A stretch of DNA of 64,000 bases from Nitratiruptor sp. (GCA_009659925.1 PUXW01000007.1:62001-126000); one strand, 5' to 3'; numbered from the stretch's first letter, positions 38,901 to 46,746 are shown. Program-made: numbers and translations. The notes: generated by a model from the letters alone, not told the origin.

Positions 38901-38990
38901 GGCGATCACCCCTCCAATGGCGATGGCCAGAGCCACCATGATGGCCAAAAGCCGTTGCGAGAGGGCAAAGGCGATGATGCGATCAATCAT
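35949..38990 (-). CDS. Heavy-metal efflux RND transporter, inner-membrane pump (CzcA/CusA family)
   Basis: A proton-driven tripartite pump exporting metal ions from periplasm or cytoplasm. The 1013-aa protein has the full RND layout: TM1 at residues 10-30, two large periplasmic loops (about 35-330 and 560-860), and TM bundles. The TM4 proton-relay segment GMIIDSGVVMVEN near residue 405 has the conserved Asp and Glu. The loop position where I recall a CusA copper-binding Met reads LNDTDTFLVFKP, so a divalent metal is as likely as Cu/Ag. It overlaps the adaptor gene by 8 nt. Metal specificity is unproven. Confidence 0.93.
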   Translation of the reverse strand: MIDRIIAFALSQRLLAIMVALAIAIGGVIAYNRLTIDAFPDVSPVQVKIIIKAPGMTPEEVERQITIPIELEMQGIPHQKMVRSISKYALADVTIDFEDGTDIYWARNVVYQRFNDIKGELPPSITGGIAPITTPLGEVFMFTIESDRLSLMERRTLLDWVIRPALRNIEGVADVNALGGLVKSYRIEPDFAKMAQLGIKLEEIEERLIKNNANYGAGRIERGEEALLVRLPGRMESLEEMRELVIRVLDNGAIIRLGDIAKVEIDALTRYGYVTRDGKGETVEGLVLSLKGADASKVTARVKERLEELAPSLPEGTKIDVFYDRSDLIDRALFMVKKALVEGVFLVMVVLLLYLGNMVSAITVALILPLAILSAFILMYTFDMSVNLMSLGGIIVAIGMIIDSGVVMVENIITRLANSPTKPRLQVIYEAAREVALPIISGVTIIIIIFTPLLSLSGLSGKLFSPVAWSIIFTLASAILLALLVIPTIASFFIRRPKHGQTLLMRALLALYTPLLRFAFKVEYLIYALVILLVGWTIWAFGQIGKTYIPTMDEGNIVIGIEAHPSINIPAGIRLNTKIQRALMEGVPEIKAIIARTGSDEIGLDPMGLNDTDTFLVFKPKREWRVQDVEWLKEQMRQILQGFEGIEFTFTQPIEMRTSEMLTGSRGDVVIKIFGEEIETLERLGQRVKEIVQATPGSVDVYMRQNEGVAYYELHFKEEKLGSYGLNKEDVARLLKAAISGIEVGVVYEGMKRFPIIIRGPYKREELQGLYLVGQKGEAIPLLEVVEVIKRSGPVEIKHEHARRFVSIQTNVQGTDLVTFVQAIKAQVAQKLPLPPGYQIEYGGEFKSQQETMERLMIVVPIALVVIFLILYLTFHSLVESLIIYTTIPLAMMGGLFGLYIHQEYLSVPASVGFIALLGIAVLNGVVMVSYFNELRKRLPIDQVVVEGAKRRLRPVMMTATIAALSLVPMLFATGPGSEIQRPLAIVVIYGLITSTTLTLILLPLLYRRFVKE

Positions 38991-40020
38991 GGTCCCCCTC
39001 CAGTGCTCCCTTGAGGGAGATGACCCCCTCTATGGCCACCAGATCGCCAGGGCGCACCTGGGAGGAGCGAATGTAGACCTGTTCCTTGGTACGGGCGAGG
39101 ATCTGGACCGGAACGAAGGAGAATCCTCCCTCCCCCTTGACGAAGAGTCCACTCTCCCCTTGGATTTCGACGATCGCCGTAGATGGGACCACGAGAACCG
39201 CTTTGGGGAGGTAGAGGCTCACCCGCTCCTTTTGACCTGGAAGGAGTTTCAAAGGGGCTTGGATCATGACCGAGCGGGTCTGGCTCTCCTCGTCGACGAG
39301 GGGAGAGATCCGCTGGATCCGACCTAGGTGGCCGTTGAGATGGATCTCTCCCCCCTCACGGAGCTCTTTCGTCACCGCCAGGGGGAGGGCCACCTTGACA
39401 ATTGTCCCTTGGGGGCTGGTGATGGTAAGCATGTGATCTCCTTGATGGAGGTAGAGCTTGGGATTGATGGCCAGATCGCTCACCCGTCCATCGATGGGGG
39501 CCCGGAGGCGAAGGATCGGATCGGGGCGCCTCGTCCTTGTGATCCGGGCTACCTGTTCCCGCTCCAGTCCCCAATCCAGCAGAAGGTTCTTGAGAGAGTG
39601 GACCTGGCTCTGGAACTTGAGGAGCTCGTTACGCGCTTGGAGGTAGCGTTTCTTTGGGACGATCGCCGCCTCGGAGAGGGGTTTGAGCCGCTTCACCTCG
39701 TTGCGGTAGTAGTCGTACTCGATAAGGGCCTTGAGGTACTCCCCTTCGATTTCAAGGATCTTTGGACTCTTGATAGTGGCAATGAGCTGCCCCTTTTGAA
39801 CTGGATCGAAGAGATCGACTTCAAGCCCTTCCACAACCCCTTCAATGGGAGCATCTAACACATAACGCCCTTTGGCTGGCAGGTAGCCGACGGCTAGAAA
39901 ACTCCCGATGTAGAGGCGATCCGCCACCCGTACGGGAGCCGTGGGCAAATCGGCTGGAATCGGCTCCCCTTGGGCTAAAAGGAGCATCAGCGTGCACAAA
40001 AACGTTGCGAGTTTCATCAT
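38983..40020 (-). CDS. Efflux RND periplasmic adaptor (membrane-fusion protein, CzcB/CusB family)
   Basis: Bridges the RND pump to the outer-membrane channel. The 345-aa protein has a signal peptide (residues 1-16), a first lipoyl half with DAPIEGVVEGLEVDLFDPV near 54, a helical hairpin (about 90-160) and a second lipoyl half LRLRAPIDGRVSDLAINP near 172, then beta-barrel and membrane-proximal domains. It starts with tandem ATG codons overlapping the upstream channel gene stop. It lacks the Met-rich N-terminal segment that E. coli CusB uses to bind copper. Confidence 0.92.
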   Translation of the reverse strand: MMKLATFLCTLMLLLAQGEPIPADLPTAPVRVADRLYIGSFLAVGYLPAKGRYVLDAPIEGVVEGLEVDLFDPVQKGQLIATIKSPKILEIEGEYLKALIEYDYYRNEVKRLKPLSEAAIVPKKRYLQARNELLKFQSQVHSLKNLLLDWGLEREQVARITRTRRPDPILRLRAPIDGRVSDLAINPKLYLHQGDHMLTITSPQGTIVKVALPLAVTKELREGGEIHLNGHLGRIQRISPLVDEESQTRSVMIQAPLKLLPGQKERVSLYLPKAVLVVPSTAIVEIQGESGLFVKGEGGFSFVPVQILARTKEQVYIRSSQVRPGDLVAIEGVISLKGALEGDHD

Positions 40021-41180
40021 CGGAATACCCTTTCAATTTCGATTCCATAGCGCTCCATATACTCGGCGATGGCTTCGAGATGGTCCAATTTCGTCTGGAG
40101 GATGGTTTCTACTAAGGCAAGGCGACTCTCCAGGGCCTTCAAGAGCCCCAAAACCCCCTCTTCGCCGGCGAGAAAGCGCTTTTGACTCTGCTCCACGAGG
40201 CTCTGGGCTAGATCCTCCATAGAGCTCTCAAGGTTCTGGAGCCGCTGTTGATAGAGTTGCAACCGCCTCTTCAAGCGCTCCCGCTCCTGGCGGTACTCTA
40301 GAGTGAAGCGCTCCAGTTCGTAATGGGCTGCAAGTAGCTCCTTGCGAGCTGCCTCTTTGGCCCTTTTGGTCGAGGAAGAGGTGGCCAGGGGAATGGAGAG
40401 GCTCAGACTGGCCCGCTTGGCGTCGAGTTCCTTGGCAAGGGTCAAGTCGAGGCCGAGGGTTTGAATTGGCTTGGAGCGAAGATCGAGCTCTCGTTGGAGT
40501 AGAAGCTTTCGCTCCTGGTAGACCCTCCAGGCCAAAGAGTTCTCCGGTTCAAAGAGGGCCTTCCTATCTAGGGGAGGAAGGGTACACACGAAGTGGCCAT
40601 CGAAGGAGGGGATGAGACTTGCAATCCCGCTGGCAAAGCGATCCAGCTCCATTGCGATTTGGGTCAATTCGAGTTCGAGGCGACGGAGTTCTAGCCGGGC
40701 CATAAGGGCCTCATTAGCTCCAAACTCCCCTAACCGCACCCCTGTTTCGATATGGTCAGCCATCTTGGCATAGAGATCGCGCAATTTCCGTTTGGCCTGG
40801 AGACTCTCTTGGATGAGGCAATGGCGCCCATAGAGCCGCCAGAGCTCGATCTTGAGCCGGTTGGCCTCATAGAGCTGGATGAGTTCCCCGTAGCGCTTGC
40901 TATGGCGCATATACCCCTTCAAATCGCCACCCACGAAGAGATCCCGCCCAATCCCAACCTCATACTCCATCTTCCCAGGCCCCTCGTCGCTCTCCCCGTA
41001 GCCAAGGGCCAGGGAGATCCTGGGGTTGGCGTTGAAGGTCTGGGCCTGCTGGGTGAGGATCTGGGCTTCGATCTTGGAGGAGTGCTGGCGATAGCTGGGA
41101 GCCTCCTCGATCTGGCTCCACAGGCTGAGAAGATCTTGGGCCAGCAGGGGTAGGGCAAAAAGGAACCAGATAAGCGGCAT
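40017..41180 (-). CDS. TolC-family outer-membrane efflux channel
   Basis: The outer-membrane channel of the tripartite metal pump. The 387-aa protein has a signal peptide (residues 1-15), then two repeats dominated by long coiled-coil helices (FGANEALMARLELRRLELELTQ region near 160; RQERERLKRRLQLYQQRLQN region near 300). It is on the short side for TolC/CusC. The ATG has AAGGAGGG upstream. It overlaps the adaptor gene by 4 nt, so channel, adaptor and pump are translated in that order. Confidence 0.88.
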   Translation of the reverse strand: MPLIWFLFALPLLAQDLLSLWSQIEEAPSYRQHSSKIEAQILTQQAQTFNANPRISLALGYGESDEGPGKMEYEVGIGRDLFVGGDLKGYMRHSKRYGELIQLYEANRLKIELWRLYGRHCLIQESLQAKRKLRDLYAKMADHIETGVRLGEFGANEALMARLELRRLELELTQIAMELDRFASGIASLIPSFDGHFVCTLPPLDRKALFEPENSLAWRVYQERKLLLQRELDLRSKPIQTLGLDLTLAKELDAKRASLSLSIPLATSSSTKRAKEAARKELLAAHYELERFTLEYRQERERLKRRLQLYQQRLQNLESSMEDLAQSLVEQSQKRFLAGEEGVLGLLKALESRLALVETILQTKLDHLEAIAEYMERYGIEIERVFR

Positions 41181-41225
41181 GGACCCTCCTTGTGCAAAGA
41201 TGAGTTAGGGTGGTTGGAGCGAGGG

Positions 41226-41498
41226 TTAGCCTCGGGGAGGGGGGGTGGCCACTTCTGGTTCGGTTTGGGGTAAGAGAGTGGGGCCTCCTTCGATGGCAGG
41301 AAGTCTCAAAAAGTGGGGCGCGAGGGTTAAGGGAGTATCGAGGAGGAAGTACTGGTGGTAGAGCTTGTGTTCGACATGTTGTGCTATAATATCGCACTTT
41401 TGGGTTGGATGGAGGACATCGCACTGGGCGATGAAATAGTCGTGCAAAGCGGCGACGATAAGGGAGAGTAGCAGGATTTTCAAGACGAGCCCTCGCAT
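41226..41498 (-). CDS. Small exported or membrane-anchored His/Cys protein at the head of the metal-efflux operon
   Basis: Not recognised. It is an 84- to 90-aa protein with one N-terminal hydrophobic segment (LKILLLSLIVAALHDYF), then CDVLHPTQKCDIIAQHVEH and YHQYFLLD, and a Pro-rich C-terminus. Two Cys and seven His in 90 residues, next to a metal pump, suggest periplasmic metal binding (inference). It lies 45 bp before the channel gene. The start is either the ATG at 41498 or the TTG at 41483, the latter preceded by GAGGG and placed sensibly after the -10 at 41507. Confidence 0.7.
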   Translation of the reverse strand: MRGLVLKILLLSLIVAALHDYFIAQCDVLHPTQKCDIIAQHVEHKLYHQYFLLDTPLTLAPHFLRLPAIEGGPTLLPQTEPEVATPPPRG

Positions 41499-41506
41499 GA
41501 TGGCCG

Positions 41507-41512
41507 AGTATA
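41507..41512 (-). promoter_or_regulatory. -10 box of the metal-efflux operon
   Basis: A minus-strand TATACT in GGTTATACTCGG, 8 bp upstream of the ATG at 41498. The spacing would make that ATG leaderless, which favours the TTG at 41483 as the real start. No MerR-type inverted repeat with a long spacer is evident. Confidence 0.45.
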
Positions 41513-41526
41513 ACCAAAAAAGGTTT

Positions 41527-41559
41527 CCCTCCCGTTGAGCCAGGAAAGTAGTGGGAGGG
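41527..41559 (+). other. Inverted repeat CCCTCCC / GGGAGGG in the gltX leader
   Basis: A perfect 7-bp inverted repeat with a 19-nt loop lies between the efflux promoter and gltX. It is followed by a second small stem CTTTA/TAAAG ending at the gltX Shine-Dalgarno AGGAGG. It could be a leader hairpin or chance; there is no T-box-like sequence. Confidence 0.35.
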
Positions 41560-41584
41560 CTTTAGATCCATTTAAAGGAGGTTC

Positions 41585-42883
41585 ATGCTCCGTTTCGCCC
41601 CATCACCCACAGGGGACTTGCACATCGGGAACCTGCGGGTCGCCCTGATCAACTACATCCTTGCCAAGCAGCGCCGCGAACCCTTCCTCGTGCGCATCGA
41701 AGACACCGACACCCAGCGAAATGTCGAGGGGAAGGATCGAGAGATCTTGGAGATCCTCCAGCGCTTTGGCATCGAATACGACCAGCTCCTCTACCAGAGT
41801 CAAAACCTCCACTTCCACCAGCAGCTGGCCTTCAAATTGCTCCAGGAGGGGAAGGCCTTTCCCTGTTTTTGCACTCCAGAAGAATTGGAACGGGAGCGCC
41901 AAAGGGCCAAGGAGGAGGGGCGGCCCTATCGCTACAGTGGCAAGTGTGCCCAACGCTCCCTAGCCCAGGCCAGCCGCCATCCAGGCAAGTTCTCGATCCG
42001 TATCAAGAAACCCGAGGCCCCCATCACCTTCCAAGATCGCATCAAAGGTTTCATCTCCTTTGACCCCTTCGATGTGGATAGCTTCGTCATCCTCAGGGCT
42101 GATGGTCGCCCAACCTACAATTTTGCCTGTGCCATCGACGATATGCTCTCAGATGTCTCCCTCGTCGTCCGGGGGGAGGACCACCTCTCCAACACGCCGA
42201 AGCAGATCCACATCCGCCAGGAACTGGGCTATTCCAAGGCGATCGAATACGCCCACTTGCCCATGATCCTCAACCAGGAGGGGAAGAAGATGAGTAAGCG
42301 GGAGCAAGGGGCCAGCGTCCGCTGGCTCTTGGAGGAGGGCTACCTTCCCGAGGCTATCGCCAACTACCTTCTCCTCCTCGGGAACAAGACCCCAACCGAG
42401 ATCTTCACCCTCCAAGAGGCCATCCAATGGTTCGACCTGGCCAATCTCTCCCGGGCCCCGGCCCGGTTCGATCTCGAGAAGCTACGCTTCATCAACCGGG
42501 CCCACCTCCGCCGCAAGGGGCCCCAGGAACTGGCGGCCCTTCTGGGCATAGAACCGGCGCAGGGAGCGCTAGCGGCCATCTATCTCGAAGAGGCCAGCAC
42601 CCTCAAAGAGCTTCGCGCTAAAATAGAGCCCATCTTTGCCAAGGATCGGGATTTGGGAGAGTTTGAACGGGAGGGGGAGCTCTTGCGCCAGGCAATTGCT
42701 GGGATGGGAGAGCTTCCAGCCGAATTTGAGGTTTTCAAAGGCCAACTCATGGAGGCTACAGGGCTGCGGGGAAAGCAGTTCTTTAAGCCGCTGCGCATCC
42801 TCATGACCGGTTTGGCCCATGGGCCCGAACTCCATCTCCTCTATCCGCACCTGCGAGATCATATCCAAAAGGTGGTCCAATGA
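41585..42883 (+). CDS. gltX: Glutamyl-tRNA synthetase, GluRS2-like
   Basis: A class I synthetase attaching glutamate to tRNA. The 432-aa protein has the HIGH-type motif RFAPSPTGDLHIGNLR at residues 3-18 and KKMSKREQGASVRW near 236. The N-terminus and length resemble H. pylori GluRS2, which charges tRNA-Gln with Glu for later amidation by GatCAB. Campylobacterota usually carry two gltX genes, so this is probably the tRNA-Gln-directed copy (inference). AAAGGAGG precedes the ATG. It is coupled to yggT by a 4-nt overlap. Confidence 0.95.
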   Translation: MLRFAPSPTGDLHIGNLRVALINYILAKQRREPFLVRIEDTDTQRNVEGKDREILEILQRFGIEYDQLLYQSQNLHFHQQLAFKLLQEGKAFPCFCTPEELERERQRAKEEGRPYRYSGKCAQRSLAQASRHPGKFSIRIKKPEAPITFQDRIKGFISFDPFDVDSFVILRADGRPTYNFACAIDDMLSDVSLVVRGEDHLSNTPKQIHIRQELGYSKAIEYAHLPMILNQEGKKMSKREQGASVRWLLEEGYLPEAIANYLLLLGNKTPTEIFTLQEAIQWFDLANLSRAPARFDLEKLRFINRAHLRRKGPQELAALLGIEPAQGALAAIYLEEASTLKELRAKIEPIFAKDRDLGEFEREGELLRQAIAGMGELPAEFEVFKGQLMEATGLRGKQFFKPLRILMTGLAHGPELHLLYPHLRDHIQKVVQ

Positions 42884-43182
42884 TCGTCCTTGCTACACTC
42901 TTGCAAGCCATCGCCCAGATTCTCCACATGGTCATCACCATCTACATCTGGATCGTCATCATCGCCGCCCTCATCACCTGGGTCCGCCCCGACCCCTATA
43001 ATCCCATTGTCCAGACCCTCTTCCGCCTTACCGAACCGGCTTACGCCCTCATTCGCCGTTACATCCCAACGGTTATCGGGGGGATCGACCTGGCTCCCCT
43101 CATCCTCATCCTGGTCCTTCAATTCATCGATCTCTTCCTAGTTCGCCTCTTGATGAACATCGCCATGAGGCTTGGAGCTTGA
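42880..43182 (+). CDS. YggT-family membrane protein
   Basis: A 100-aa integral membrane protein with two or three hydrophobic segments (residues 3-35 and 70-95) around the family motif ALITWVRPDPYNPIVQTL. YggT proteins are linked to osmotic adaptation, and in some bacteria to division or proteins of the envelope. Its function here is not known. It overlaps gltX by 4 nt and slt by 4 nt (TTGA), so it is the middle of a coupled trio. Confidence 0.88.
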   Translation: MIVLATLLQAIAQILHMVITIYIWIVIIAALITWVRPDPYNPIVQTLFRLTEPAYALIRRYIPTVIGGIDLAPLILILVLQFIDLFLVRLLMNIAMRLGA

Positions 43183-44735
43183 GGGGACTCTGGCTCCTAG
43201 GGCTCTGGCTCCTGGCCCAAGGGAAGGAGATCGACCTCCATTGGCTCGAAGGTCAACCGACCTCCCGGGCCAAGGACTACTACATCTGGCGCTACCTCCA
43301 GCAACCAGTCACCCCTTCCCAAGCGAGAGCCGCCCTCCAACAGGCCCAGCGCGTCACCCCCAAACTCCTGGAGGCCTATGCCAAGCGGGCCGATCCCGCG
43401 ACGAAGCGGGTCCTTCGATGTTGGAAACTGCCAGCCAAGAGGCTCCTTGAGGTCGAACCCTCTTGCGCCGCCGCTGGAGTAAGTGTAGCCAAGCTCTCCC
43501 AACTCCCCAAAGGGGCGATTGCCACCCTCATGGATCGGCTCGCCGCTTACCAGCTTCCCCAGGAGGCACAACTCCTCCTGCGCAGCCATTTGAGTCCCAA
43601 GGAGTTTCTCGCCCTTTTCAACGCCGCGGCCCCCAGCTATCGCAAGAGGATGGATCGCTACTTCAAGGGGGCTCAACTAGCGACCATGGCCAAGGAGAAG
43701 TGGGCCTTTAAAGCTTTAGTGCGAACGGTGGTCTTTTCCAAGGACTACCCGAAACTGGCAACCTCCCTCCTCTTGACCCCTCCCGAGCTTCTTGATGCTC
43801 GAAGCGCCTTTTTCCTCGCAATGCAAGCCCTCAAGAGCAACCTTCCCAACACCGCCATCGACTACCTCCACCACGCCGCCCGCAAGGGGTACTACCAGGA
43901 GCATATCGACCAAGCCAACTTCTGGCTCTACCGCCTCACGGGAGATAGAAGGTACCGCCAAAAGCTCCTAGACTCGTGGGATCTCAACATCTATACCATC
44001 CTCGCCCGGGAAGAGGCCAAGCTCCCCATCCCCTATACCATCTTCGAGGCCAAGGGGACCAAGGAGCTCAACCTCAGCGATCCCTTCGTCTGGCACGCAA
44101 TTCTGACGAATCCCTCCCTCAAAAAGGAGGAGTTCTTCTACGAGAATACCTTGGCCGTTTATGCCTATTTGGCCCAGCGAGAGGCCAACTATCGCCTCCA
44201 CCCCTTCATCCTCCCCTACAAGGAGGAGCTCTCGGGCCTCTCAAATCACCGAAGGGCCCTTATCTATGCTATCGCTAGGCAAGAGAGCCACTTCATTCCA
44301 GGAGCGATCTCCCACTCCTTCGCCCTGGGACTCATGCAGTTCATGCCCTTTCTTGCCCGCCATGTCGCCAAAGAGCTTCAAGTCGAGGGGTTCGATCTGG
44401 ATATGATGTTTGAACCGGCCATAGCCTTGCGCTTCGCCCGCCACCATTTGGACTTCCTCGAACCCCGTCTCCAGGCAAATCCCCTCTTCGTCGCCTACGC
44501 CTACAATGGGGGAATCGGCTTTACCCGGCGCAAGGTTCTCCCCCTCTTCCAGAAGTATGACCCCCTCCTGGCCATGGAGCTGGTCCCCTATGGGGAGAGC
44601 AGGGAATATGGGAAGCGGGTCTTGGCCAACTACTATGTCTACCGCAAGATCCTCAAAGCCCCCTTCAATCTTGCAGACTTTTTTCAAACGCTAGCAGTGC
44701 GCTCCCGTAGTCCCGATGCCAAAAGCGCAAGGTGA
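43179..44735 (+). CDS. slt: Soluble lytic murein transglycosylase
   Basis: A periplasmic enzyme cleaving glycan strands to anhydro-muropeptides. The 518-aa protein has a short signal peptide (LWLLGLWLLAQG), a helical superhelix (about 20-350) and a C-terminal SLT domain. The catalytic Glu is in AIARQESHFIPGAISHS near residue 367, followed by GLMQFMPFLA and AYNGGIGFTRR. The start is TTG at 43179 within the yggT stop (TTGA). Its 3' end overlaps the convergent lipoprotein gene by 71 bp. Confidence 0.93.
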   Translation: MRGLWLLGLWLLAQGKEIDLHWLEGQPTSRAKDYYIWRYLQQPVTPSQARAALQQAQRVTPKLLEAYAKRADPATKRVLRCWKLPAKRLLEVEPSCAAAGVSVAKLSQLPKGAIATLMDRLAAYQLPQEAQLLLRSHLSPKEFLALFNAAAPSYRKRMDRYFKGAQLATMAKEKWAFKALVRTVVFSKDYPKLATSLLLTPPELLDARSAFFLAMQALKSNLPNTAIDYLHHAARKGYYQEHIDQANFWLYRLTGDRRYRQKLLDSWDLNIYTILAREEAKLPIPYTIFEAKGTKELNLSDPFVWHAILTNPSLKKEEFFYENTLAVYAYLAQREANYRLHPFILPYKEELSGLSNHRRALIYAIARQESHFIPGAISHSFALGLMQFMPFLARHVAKELQVEGFDLDMMFEPAIALRFARHHLDFLEPRLQANPLFVAYAYNGGIGFTRRKVLPLFQKYDPLLAMELVPYGESREYGKRVLANYYVYRKILKAPFNLADFFQTLAVRSRSPDAKSAR

Positions 44736-45150
44736 GGCGATCTTCTGCAATGGCGGGAAAGTGGACCAGGTAGAGGCGATACCAGCGCTGGGTGAAGGGC
44801 ATCGTCTTGGCCAGGAGGTGTTGGTGGTCTATGGTCTCGATCTTGGTGGGGGGGTAGCCGTTGAGGGCAATCTTGAAGCCGGGGTGGAAAAGTCCCGAGC
44901 GGTTGCTCTCTTCAAAGTCGTTGTCGATGTAGACCCGGACGAAGAAGCGCTCCTCCTTTCGATCCCCCTCTTCCATGGGGTTGAGGTAGGTGGCGATGAT
45001 GAGGGCCTTATTCTCCAAAGAGAGGGTGATATCCCCCTTCTGGGTATGGCGCATCGCCTCGAGGTAGAGGGGGTCTGGGTGGAGGAGGGAGGGGGTCCCT
45101 TGGCAGCCCCAAAAGAGCCAGACGGCTATGAGTAGGAAAACTCGTCCCAT
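44665..45150 (-). CDS. Putative lipoprotein of unknown function
   Basis: A 161-aa protein with a lipoprotein signal: MGRVFLLIAVWLFWGC, with FWGC as the lipobox. The mature part is beta-rich, with RFFVRVYIDNDFEES near residue 68 and LALNGYPP-like turns. By position (next to slt, opposite mobB-fbp) it corresponds to the Cj0842-type lipoprotein I recall from Campylobacter. The ATG at 45150 has AAAGGA at good spacing; an ATG 6 nt upstream is less well placed. It has its own TATAAT. Confidence 0.8.
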   Translation of the reverse strand: MGRVFLLIAVWLFWGCQGTPSLLHPDPLYLEAMRHTQKGDITLSLENKALIIATYLNPMEEGDRKEERFFVRVYIDNDFEESNRSGLFHPGFKIALNGYPPTKIETIDHQHLLAKTMPFTQRWYRLYLVHFPAIAEDRLTLRFWHRDYGSALLAFEKSLQD

Positions 45151-45169
45151 TCCCATCCTTTTTTGCTAC

Positions 45170-45204
45170 ATTATATCCAACTTTTATCTTACTTTCGATA
45201 AAAT
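45170..45204. promoter_or_regulatory. Divergent promoter region, lipoprotein gene / mobB operon
   Basis: The minus strand has a perfect TATAAT at 45170-45175 (GATATAATG), 20 bp from the lipoprotein ATG. The plus strand has TAAAAT at 45199-45204, 27 bp before mobB. The segment is AT-rich compared with its surroundings. Confidence 0.5.
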
Positions 45205-45231
45205 CCCAAACAAAAAGCTTAAAGAGGTTCC

Positions 45232-45717
45232 ATGGCAAAGGCGGTGGCCTTCACCGGTCCATCCAACAGCGGTAAGACGACCTTAATCGAAAAGCTGGCC
45301 AAACTCCTCATTCCAACCTATCGGGTCGCCATCATCAAACACGACCCCAAGGACAAAGGGGTCTTCGATACCCAAGGGAAGGATAGCTGGCGCTTCTTCC
45401 AAACTGGAGCCGATGTGGCTGTCGTCTCCCCCCGTCGGACCACCTACTTCTCCCACCGCCCCCGCTCCTTCGAGGAGACGATCCAGCTCCTTGCCCCTTT
45501 CGACATCCTCCTGGTCGAGGGGCTCAAAGAGCTCCCACTCCCCCGGATCGCCATCTTCCGGGAGCATTTCGATCCCAGCTACCTTCCCTACATTGAGGCC
45601 ATCGCCACCGATGGGACCATCCAGACCGACCAGATCCCTAGCCACATCGAACTCCTGAATCTCAACGATCCTCAGGAGATCGTGGCCTGGATTTTACGAA
45701 AGGGGAAAGAGCTCTGA
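45232..45717 (+). CDS. mobB: Molybdopterin-guanine dinucleotide biosynthesis protein B
   Basis: A GTP-binding accessory protein of molybdenum cofactor synthesis. The 161-aa protein has the P-loop [15 protein letters not shown] near residue 6, [10 protein letters not shown] near 36, and [10 protein letters not shown] near 89. It opens a plus-strand operon and its last base overlaps the fbp ATG. MoCo-dependent respiratory enzymes such as nitrate reductase would need it, but none lies in the window. Confidence 0.94.
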   Translation: MAKAVAFTGPSNSGKTTLIEKLAKLLIPTYRVAIIKHDPKDKGVFDTQGKDSWRFFQTGADVAVVSPRRTTYFSHRPRSFEETIQLLAPFDILLVEGLKELPLPRIAIFREHFDPSYLPYIEAIATDGTIQTDQIPSHIELLNLNDPQEIVAWILRKGKEL

Positions 45718-46559
45718 TGGAAAAGGTTATCGAGGCTATCCAGCAAGCAGCCATTGCGATTCGCCGGGAGATCGAAGGGGTCCAGTTCGACTACGCCAAG
45801 AGCCAGAACGCTTCAGGGGAGCAGCAGCTCAAACTGGACCTCATGAGCGATGAGATCATCGCCCACCACCTGGCCCAAGTTCCCTCTATCAAGGCCATCG
45901 CCAGCGAGGAGCGCTCCCAGGTGCAAGAGTTAAATCCCGGGGGAGCCTACCTGATAGCCTACGATCCTCTCGATGGAAGCTCCCTCATCGACGTTGATCT
46001 TAGTGTGGGTTCCATCTTCGGAATCTATGAAGGGGCCTTCGAGGGAGGCAACCTCATCGCAAGTGTCTATGTGGTCTATGGACCCAGAACGGAGCTGGTC
46101 GTGGCTCGGGAGGGGGTGGAGCGCTTCATCCTCACCCAAGGGCGATGGATCTTCAAGGAGAGCCTTGCTTTGGGAGAGCGGGGGAAGATCAACGCCCCAG
46201 GAGGAACTCAAAAGGGGTGGTACCCTCACCACAAGGCTCTGATCCAATCCCTCTTCGAGGAGGGGTATCGGCTGCGCTACTCGGGGGGAATGGTTCCCGA
46301 CTTACACCAGATCCTCGTGAAGGGGGGCGGGCTCTTTAGCTACCCTGGAACCACCGACCGCCCCCAGGGGAAGTTGCGCAAGCTCTTTGAGGTCTTCCCC
46401 TTCGCCCTGGTCTTCGAGCGGGCTGGGGGGGAGGCCATCGACGATCGGGGACGACGGCTCTTGGAGTTGCCTTGCGACGATCTCCATGAGACGACCCCCT
46501 GCTTCTTTGGATCCAGTTATGAAATCCAACGTGTCAAAACCTTCTACCAGACCCGATGA
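45717..46559 (+). CDS. fbp: Fructose-1,6-bisphosphatase, class 1
   Basis: The gluconeogenic phosphatase acting on fructose-1,6-bisphosphate. The 280-aa protein shows the metal-binding EERSQVQE region near 62 and [20 protein letters not shown] near 81, plus [14 protein letters not shown] near 185. Gluconeogenesis with an incomplete glycolysis is usual in this phylum. The 3' end overlaps the small Cys-protein gene by 41 nt. Confidence 0.97.
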   Translation: MEKVIEAIQQAAIAIRREIEGVQFDYAKSQNASGEQQLKLDLMSDEIIAHHLAQVPSIKAIASEERSQVQELNPGGAYLIAYDPLDGSSLIDVDLSVGSIFGIYEGAFEGGNLIASVYVVYGPRTELVVAREGVERFILTQGRWIFKESLALGERGKINAPGGTQKGWYPHHKALIQSLFEEGYRLRYSGGMVPDLHQILVKGGGLFSYPGTTDRPQGKLRKLFEVFPFALVFERAGGEAIDDRGRRLLELPCDDLHETTPCFFGSSYEIQRVKTFYQTR

Positions 46560-46746
46560 GGGCCACGACCCCTTCCAGGAGGAGTTGGCCCGCAAGCGGG
46601 AACAACTTCGAGCCTGCCAGCAGGAGCGGGGGCTCAAGAGCTGTCTCCCCTGCCAGCAGGTAATTGGCTGCCCTTTGCGCAACGACTATGTCGCTGCCGT
46701 CTATTTGAGTATGAACAAAGGCCAAGGAGGCGGATTTGAGTTTTGA
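46519..46746 (+). CDS. Small four-cysteine protein of unknown function (Cj0839-position homolog)
   Basis: A 75-aa hydrophilic protein with a helical charged start, four Cys (RACQQ, SCLPC and GCPL, around residues 38-56) and a striking tail [14 protein letters not shown]. It probably binds zinc or a metal cluster (inference). I recall a similar small protein between fbp and metG in Campylobacter. The start is the ATG at 46519, or the GTG at 46531, which lies nearer the fbp stop. It overlaps both fbp and metG, so it is tightly embedded. Confidence 0.75.
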   Translation: MKSNVSKPSTRPDEGHDPFQEELARKREQLRACQQERGLKSCLPCQQVIGCPLRNDYVAAVYLSMNKGQGGGFEF

